This document shows positions 6,020 through 9,008 of a DNA stretch of 9,008 nucleotides, in pieces. Below the pieces are notes generated by a model. That model searched no databases and was not told the DNA's origin. It saw only the letters and a program-made list of their open reading frames with translations. The stretch covers positions 1 to 9,008 of the forward strand of contig DCMG01000156.1 in assembly GCA_002321335.1 (NCBI GenBank), read 5' to 3'. Position 1 is the stretch's first letter. Each line of letters begins with the position of its first letter. The position numbers and the translations under genes were made by a program. The DNA comes from Bacteroidales bacterium UBA1628. GTDB taxonomy: Bacteria; Bacteroidota; Bacteroidia; Bacteroidales; UBA932.

Positions 6020-8665
6020 TTATTCCTTTACCGGACGGACGGAGAAAGCGTAGGATCTGTGGAAGTTGAAATCCTTAGGGTTCAGACCGACAAAGGAGAG
6101 TTGCATCACGTTATATGGCATGGCTGTCCAGTAGTAACCAACATAGGCTACATTCAGAGCGCCATTTGTATGGTCACGGCAACCCAAAAACGGAAAGAAT
6201 ACCATTGACGGCCGCCCATCAGCTTCAACGCAGTTCAAGTCCCAGCCGTCATCGTGGCCAACCAATGTGCCATTCACCAATTCCGGCCCGACGTTTTCTC
6301 CCGTGGGCGTAAAACCTGTAAAGACATTCGGAGCCGGCAGACAGTAACCGACAGGTGATGGATCATAAACAGTCTTGACTATGCTTGACGAAGATGAACC
6401 ATCCATATTCCAACGGTTAACATACCGGTCAAAGCACCAATCATACGGTGTGACGGCACCGTCATCATCATAGAGGACGTGTGGATTCTGTATGGATGTA
6501 CCGATAGACGCTCCTTTGGAGCCGTTTGGAGTGAACATATAATCCTCTGAATAATAATATTCCCTATCCCGAAGGACCCCGTTCGTTTTATCATCTCCCG
6601 GCAGCATCGGATCCTTGCGTCCGAACTGGTAATATGTGTTGCGGCCAGAGACACGAGCCGAAAACGCCAGCTGATTTATTGTGACAGTCCGGGCGATTCC
6701 GCTTTCCGCCTGAATGATCTTGACCATCACGCTGCGGCCCGGATACTCCTTGACGCCGCCATCACACCAACCGACATTGCGCGGCATCATCTTGTACTCG
6801 TTACCGTCATGATCTGTAACCGTTTTGATGTCCTCACCGAGTTTGTAGTCCGTCACCCAGATGTGCCAGCTCCACATGATTCTCTTGTCAGCGTCACGGA
6901 CAGCGACGATGGCATTGCCCTGCTTGATTGTTTCTTTGGACACCTCGAAAACCAGACTATGTCTGTCAGCCGACAGTTTTATACTGCTTGGAGTCACGAG
7001 ATTCCGGACATCCTGCCAAACCAAGACTGCATCGGCAGGCTCACAGTCCTCATTCTCATAGATGTAAGGGTTGGTAATCGGTTTGTCAAGATGGTTGACG
7101 AACTGTTTCAGAATAAACTCTCCCTCAGCCGTCGAGGTGTAGGATAAAGGATTAGGCGCTCCTTCCTTGATGGCATTGCCATAAACCAACGGCAGACTGT
7201 AGGATCCCGGAGCGTTGACAACATAGCAGTTAGCCGTGTTAACCGAAGTCTTTCCCCCCTGAGTGGAAAGGTCATATTCACTGACCATCGGCTGTTCGCT
7301 CAGTTTATCATCGTACGGTTTGAGAGTATAACTCGTCTGGGCGGACACCTCTGAACCGCAAGACATTGCATCACCCTCACCTGATTCTGTGAAGGAACTC
7401 AGCCATGCCGGCTTAGCCGCCACCCAAGTCTCACCACCATCTACTGAATATGCCGACTCAGCAATCTGCCATGCGACCGGCTCGCGGGTCTCCACTCCGT
7501 CTTTGGCGACCTTCCTGTAACTGGTGACCGTGAAACCTTGGCTACCACCGGTGTAAGAGAAGTCCTCTGGCTGAGTGGCTTCAAAAACATATTCATCCTT
7601 TGTCCTGGAAATCCGGTAAACCACTGTCCTGCCCATCGGCCATTCCCTGCCGGCCAGACTTCCTGTCAAAGTGGAGCCATCTTCAAATGTCACCTCCAAC
7701 ACAGCATCGTCACCCAATGTCTGCGGAATCATCATGAATGTGGCCTCTCCATCGGTAATGATCTGGTCTTCGGTCTTTCCGCCAGGCAGACTGACATTCA
7801 GGCCCTGCGAGAACGATGCATCCGCATCCACGTTCTCAGTATTCCATGAGCCTATTCCGAACACATGGACTCCGGAGCCCTTGACACCGCTCAGTCTCAC
7901 GCTTTTGACCGTGCCCTCCAAATCCCCGGCCGCCTTGATCTTGACGGCTGTCAACGCATGATAAAAATGCAGCTTGGCGGGCTTGTTGTAATCTCCGGGA
8001 ACTGTTATGGAATATGTGGCCTTGTTGTCCTCCGTGGCCGGAGCGGTCTCGACATCGTTCGATACCAGCAGATCAACCTGTTTGCCGACCTCATCCGGAA
8101 CCGTGTAATCTATCTGCAGATGATTGTCCACGACAGACACCGTCGCGACATCGTAAGGCGCATACGCAAAAAACTTCACTCGATATTCCGATCCCGGCCA
8201 ATAGTGCATCGTGGCCGTGTTCCAAAGATTCGACCCGGCTTCCGGAGCCAACTGGCCTCTCACGTAGAGCTGTGCCGAAGCATGGTTATCCTTCCATGTG
8301 CCTCCGCCCTTGAAAACATATCCATAAACACCGAACGACGGGTAGAAGTTCGCCATGCTTACAGGAGCGCCTTTTGTCACGATTCCACATTGCCCTGCAC
8401 CTTCGGTGAAGTCCTCCTCTGTGGATGTGACCCACAAGCCGCTGTCACCCAACCGGAACGCTTCGCCATTTGTTTGACTGGATCCGACGGAACGGGCGGC
8501 AGCCACATTCCATTTGTCGGAAACGGAGACACCGAAACTCAACTTGTCCGACTCATCCTGAGCCCTCAAAGTCTCATCTTCGGAACAAGCAGGAGCAACC
8601 GTAAGACACACACAGGCAGCCATGAGAAAGCCTGCCACCCCCTTGGAACTAAATAAAGTCATCAT
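6020..8665 (-). CDS. Fimbrillin-family (Mfa-like) surface lipoprotein with large C-terminal module
   Basis: The protein is 881 residues from the first of two adjacent ATGs (8665 and 8662; neither is preferred by a ribosome binding site). The signal runs to a lipobox PAC with the lipidated cysteine at 27, followed by SEDE, an acidic surface-export-like stretch. Residues from about 40 to 355 look like a Mfa-like/fimbrillin fold: YWPGSEYRVKFFAYAP (155-170), FYHALTAVKIKA (234-245), and EATFMMIPQTL (307-317), a characteristic fimbrillin strand. A middle segment begins FSYTGGSQGFTV (369-380). The C-terminal half has ANCYVVNAPGSYSLPLVYGN (478-497), MWSWHIWVTDY (597-607), VYDPSPVGYCLP (766-777) and the ending YAFSVRPVKE, motifs I recognise from large Bacteroides fimbrillin-like and FISUMP-type proteins. 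Several cysteines occur in this half (for example 480, 541, 634, 743, 774, 812, 829). The likely role is a surface adhesin or pilus-associated protein; it is far longer than an ordinary pilus subunit. It has its own promoter and a structured leader. Confidence 0.8.
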   Translation of the reverse strand: MMTLFSSKGVAGFLMAACVCLTVAPACSEDETLRAQDESDKLSFGVSVSDKWNVAAARSVGSSQTNGEAFRLGDSGLWVTSTEEDFTEGAGQCGIVTKGAPVSMANFYPSFGVYGYVFKGGGTWKDNHASAQLYVRGQLAPEAGSNLWNTATMHYWPGSEYRVKFFAYAPYDVATVSVVDNHLQIDYTVPDEVGKQVDLLVSNDVETAPATEDNKATYSITVPGDYNKPAKLHFYHALTAVKIKAAGDLEGTVKSVRLSGVKGSGVHVFGIGSWNTENVDADASFSQGLNVSLPGGKTEDQIITDGEATFMMIPQTLGDDAVLEVTFEDGSTLTGSLAGREWPMGRTVVYRISRTKDEYVFEATQPEDFSYTGGSQGFTVTSYRKVAKDGVETREPVAWQIAESAYSVDGGETWVAAKPAWLSSFTESGEGDAMSCGSEVSAQTSYTLKPYDDKLSEQPMVSEYDLSTQGGKTSVNTANCYVVNAPGSYSLPLVYGNAIKEGAPNPLSYTSTAEGEFILKQFVNHLDKPITNPYIYENEDCEPADAVLVWQDVRNLVTPSSIKLSADRHSLVFEVSKETIKQGNAIVAVRDADKRIMWSWHIWVTDYKLGEDIKTVTDHDGNEYKMMPRNVGWCDGGVKEYPGRSVMVKIIQAESGIARTVTINQLAFSARVSGRNTYYQFGRKDPMLPGDDKTNGVLRDREYYYSEDYMFTPNGSKGASIGTSIQNPHVLYDDDGAVTPYDWCFDRYVNRWNMDGSSSSSIVKTVYDPSPVGYCLPAPNVFTGFTPTGENVGPELVNGTLVGHDDGWDLNCVEADGRPSMVFFPFLGCRDHTNGALNVAYVGYYWTAMPYNVMQLSFVGLNPKDFNFHRSYAFSVRPVKE

Positions 8666-8690
8666 TATCTGTTTTAAGTCATTCCCACCA

Positions 8691-8714
8691 GTGTCCCAGA
8701 CACGTTTCCGTGTC
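8691..8714 (-). promoter_or_regulatory. GAAA-tetraloop hairpin with a competing hairpin in the leader
   Basis: On the minus strand GACACG (8714-8709), GAAA, CGTGTC (8704-8699) form a perfect 6-bp stem closed by a GNRA tetraloop, a very stable RNA hairpin. The second arm can instead pair with a further GACAC at 8695-8691 across a TGG loop, so two hairpins exclude each other. The element ends 25 bases before the start codon, close enough to affect ribosome access. Regulatory function is inference. Confidence 0.45.
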
Positions 8715-8742
8715 GGTCATGATCGGAAAGAAAGCAACCACT

Positions 8743-8767
8743 AAAACCTTCCGGTTCCAACCGGAAG
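8743..8767 (-). terminator. Terminator-like palindrome inside the fimbrillin leader
   Basis: A perfect 20-base palindrome-type inverted repeat occupies 8748-8767: CTTCCGGTT, two bases, AACCGGAAG. In RNA the outer 7 bp (CTTCCGG/CCGGAAG) would form a stem with a 6-base loop. On the minus strand it is followed by G and TTTT (8746-8743), a short T-run. It lies downstream of the predicted transcription start at about 8804. It could end hydrolase transcripts or act as an attenuator for the fimbrillin-like gene. The short T-run makes it a weak candidate. Confidence 0.45.
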
Positions 8768-8810
8768 ATAATTTCGCCCGATATCCACACAAGAACCGGA
8801 CTTACGGACG

Positions 8811-8842
8811 CAAAGTTATATAAATTTTGCCAGCAAAACAAT
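8811..8842 (-). promoter_or_regulatory. Promoter of the fimbrillin-like gene
   Basis: The minus strand shows TAACTTTG at 8818-8811, identical to the -7 box of the susC-like operon. An ATTG at 8842-8839 sits 20 bases upstream as the -33 element, the same spacing as in the other promoter. It begins immediately after the hydrolase stop codon. Predicted transcription starts near 8804, leaving an unusually long leader of about 140 nt. Called by inspection. Confidence 0.75.
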
Positions 8843-9008
8843 CTACCTCCCGTAACGGGAAAGAATAGGACCGTAAGCGTCGATTCGGCGGTCACGCAGG
8901 AACGGCCACCCTCTCCGGACATATTCAGTGCGGTCAATGTCGATGTCAACGACCTTCACACCCTCCTCATCGGTGCCGAACTGTGCGAGAATCTCTCCCT
9001 GCGGACCG
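8843..9008 (-). CDS. Carbon-nitrogen hydrolase (nitrilase superfamily), C-terminal end only
   Basis: Only the last 54 codons and the TAG stop (8845-8843) are in the window; the start and the Glu-Lys-Cys catalytic residues lie beyond the right edge. The visible part begins GPQGEILAQFG, matching the nitrilase-fold strand that follows the catalytic region (typically D-P-x-G-x-I-L-A). It continues with KVVDIDIDRTEYVRRGWPF, the usual di-acidic D-x-D strand, and ends LRDRRIDAYGPILSRYGR. The R-D-R-R-x-x-x-Y-G-x-L ending is common in the N-carbamoylputrescine amidase-like branch. That points to hydrolysis of a C-N bond in an amide or carbamoyl substrate in the cytoplasm. The precise substrate cannot be set from this fragment. 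It is separated from the fimbrillin-like gene by a promoter, so it is probably functionally unrelated. Confidence 0.85.
   Translation of the reverse strand, partial: GPQGEILAQFGTDEEGVKVVDIDIDRTEYVRRGWPFLRDRRIDAYGPILSRYGR

Larger units (their letters stand above)
8666..8842. other. Intergenic gap holding the fimbrillin-like promoter and leader
   Basis: This 177-base stretch separates the hydrolase stop from the fimbrillin-like start. It contains the promoter next to the hydrolase stop, then about 140 bases of predicted 5' leader with several perfect inverted repeats. No tRNA or recognised riboswitch is seen. A 13-codon ATG reading frame (8720 to 8679) exists but has no ribosome binding site. 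Confidence 0.7.

Noticed and set aside
7865..8656. Plus-strand open frame of 263 codons opposite the fimbrillin-like gene
   Set aside because: It is antisense to conserved fimbrillin coding sequence, and its translation is rich in arginine, histidine and isoleucine in the way typical of shadow frames.
8679..8720. 13-codon ATG frame in the fimbrillin leader (MTDTETCLGHWWE), a possible leader peptide with two tryptophans
   Set aside because: There is no ribosome binding site, it lies downstream of the terminator-like stem, and a frame this short is expected by chance. Conservation would be needed to revive it.
8748..8842. Invertible promoter for phase variation of the fimbrillin-like gene
   Set aside because: The inverted repeats CCGGTTC/GAACCGG are short and do not flank the promoter at 8811-8842, and no recombinase gene is in the window.
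8674..8949. Minus-strand 91-codon frame spanning the hydrolase end and the fimbrillin leader
   Set aside because: It overlaps the nitrilase C-terminus in another frame and runs through the promoter and both hairpins; nothing in it resembles a protein family.
1..9008. CRISPR array, insertion sequence, tRNA, phage or toxin-antitoxin elements
   Set aside because: No regularly spaced repeats, transposase motifs, cloverleaf-like sequence or mobile-element ends were seen on either strand; the window is almost fully accounted for by six genes and two promoter regions.

Overview
All genes in this window lie on the minus strand, so it reads from right to left. The organism is almost certainly a member of the Bacteroidota, most likely order Bacteroidales. 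This rests on a SusC/SusD pair, three further lipoproteins with Bacteroidota-style signal peptides, a Mfa-like fimbrillin protein, and two promoters with the phylum's TAnnTTTG -7 box. Base composition looks close to balanced by eye, which is high for Bacteroides proper. The genus cannot be decided from this sequence.

Layout in transcription order: (1) the last 54 codons of a carbon-nitrogen hydrolase (nitrilase superfamily), running in from the right edge. (2) A 177-base gap with a clear promoter and a predicted leader of about 140 nt. The leader holds a perfect 20-base palindrome followed by four T's, a GAAA-tetraloop hairpin, and two sets of alternative, mutually exclusive pairings. (3) An 881-residue surface lipoprotein of the fimbrillin (Mfa-like) type with a long C-terminal module. 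(4) A 155-base gap with a second TAACTTTG promoter overlapped by three TTGCAT repeats. (5) A tightly packed operon of SusC-type TonB-dependent porin, SusD-type binding lipoprotein, DUF4843 lipoprotein and PKD-like lipoprotein. Gaps inside the operon are roughly 6 to 15 bases. The last gene runs off the left edge.

The four operon products should work together at the outer membrane. SusD captures a ligand at the cell surface and closes over the SusC barrel. SusC imports the ligand using TonB energy. The DUF4843 and PKD-like lipoproteins are probably accessory surface binding proteins. No glycoside hydrolase, protease, sulfatase or ECF sigma/anti-sigma pair is visible, so the substrate cannot be named. 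The fimbrillin-like gene has its own promoter and is probably a separate transcription unit.

Nothing here amounts to an evidently new biological system. The coding content is typical of Bacteroidales accessory regions. The signal most worth following is the structured leader of the fimbrillin-like gene. Second is the repeat cluster on the susC-like promoter.
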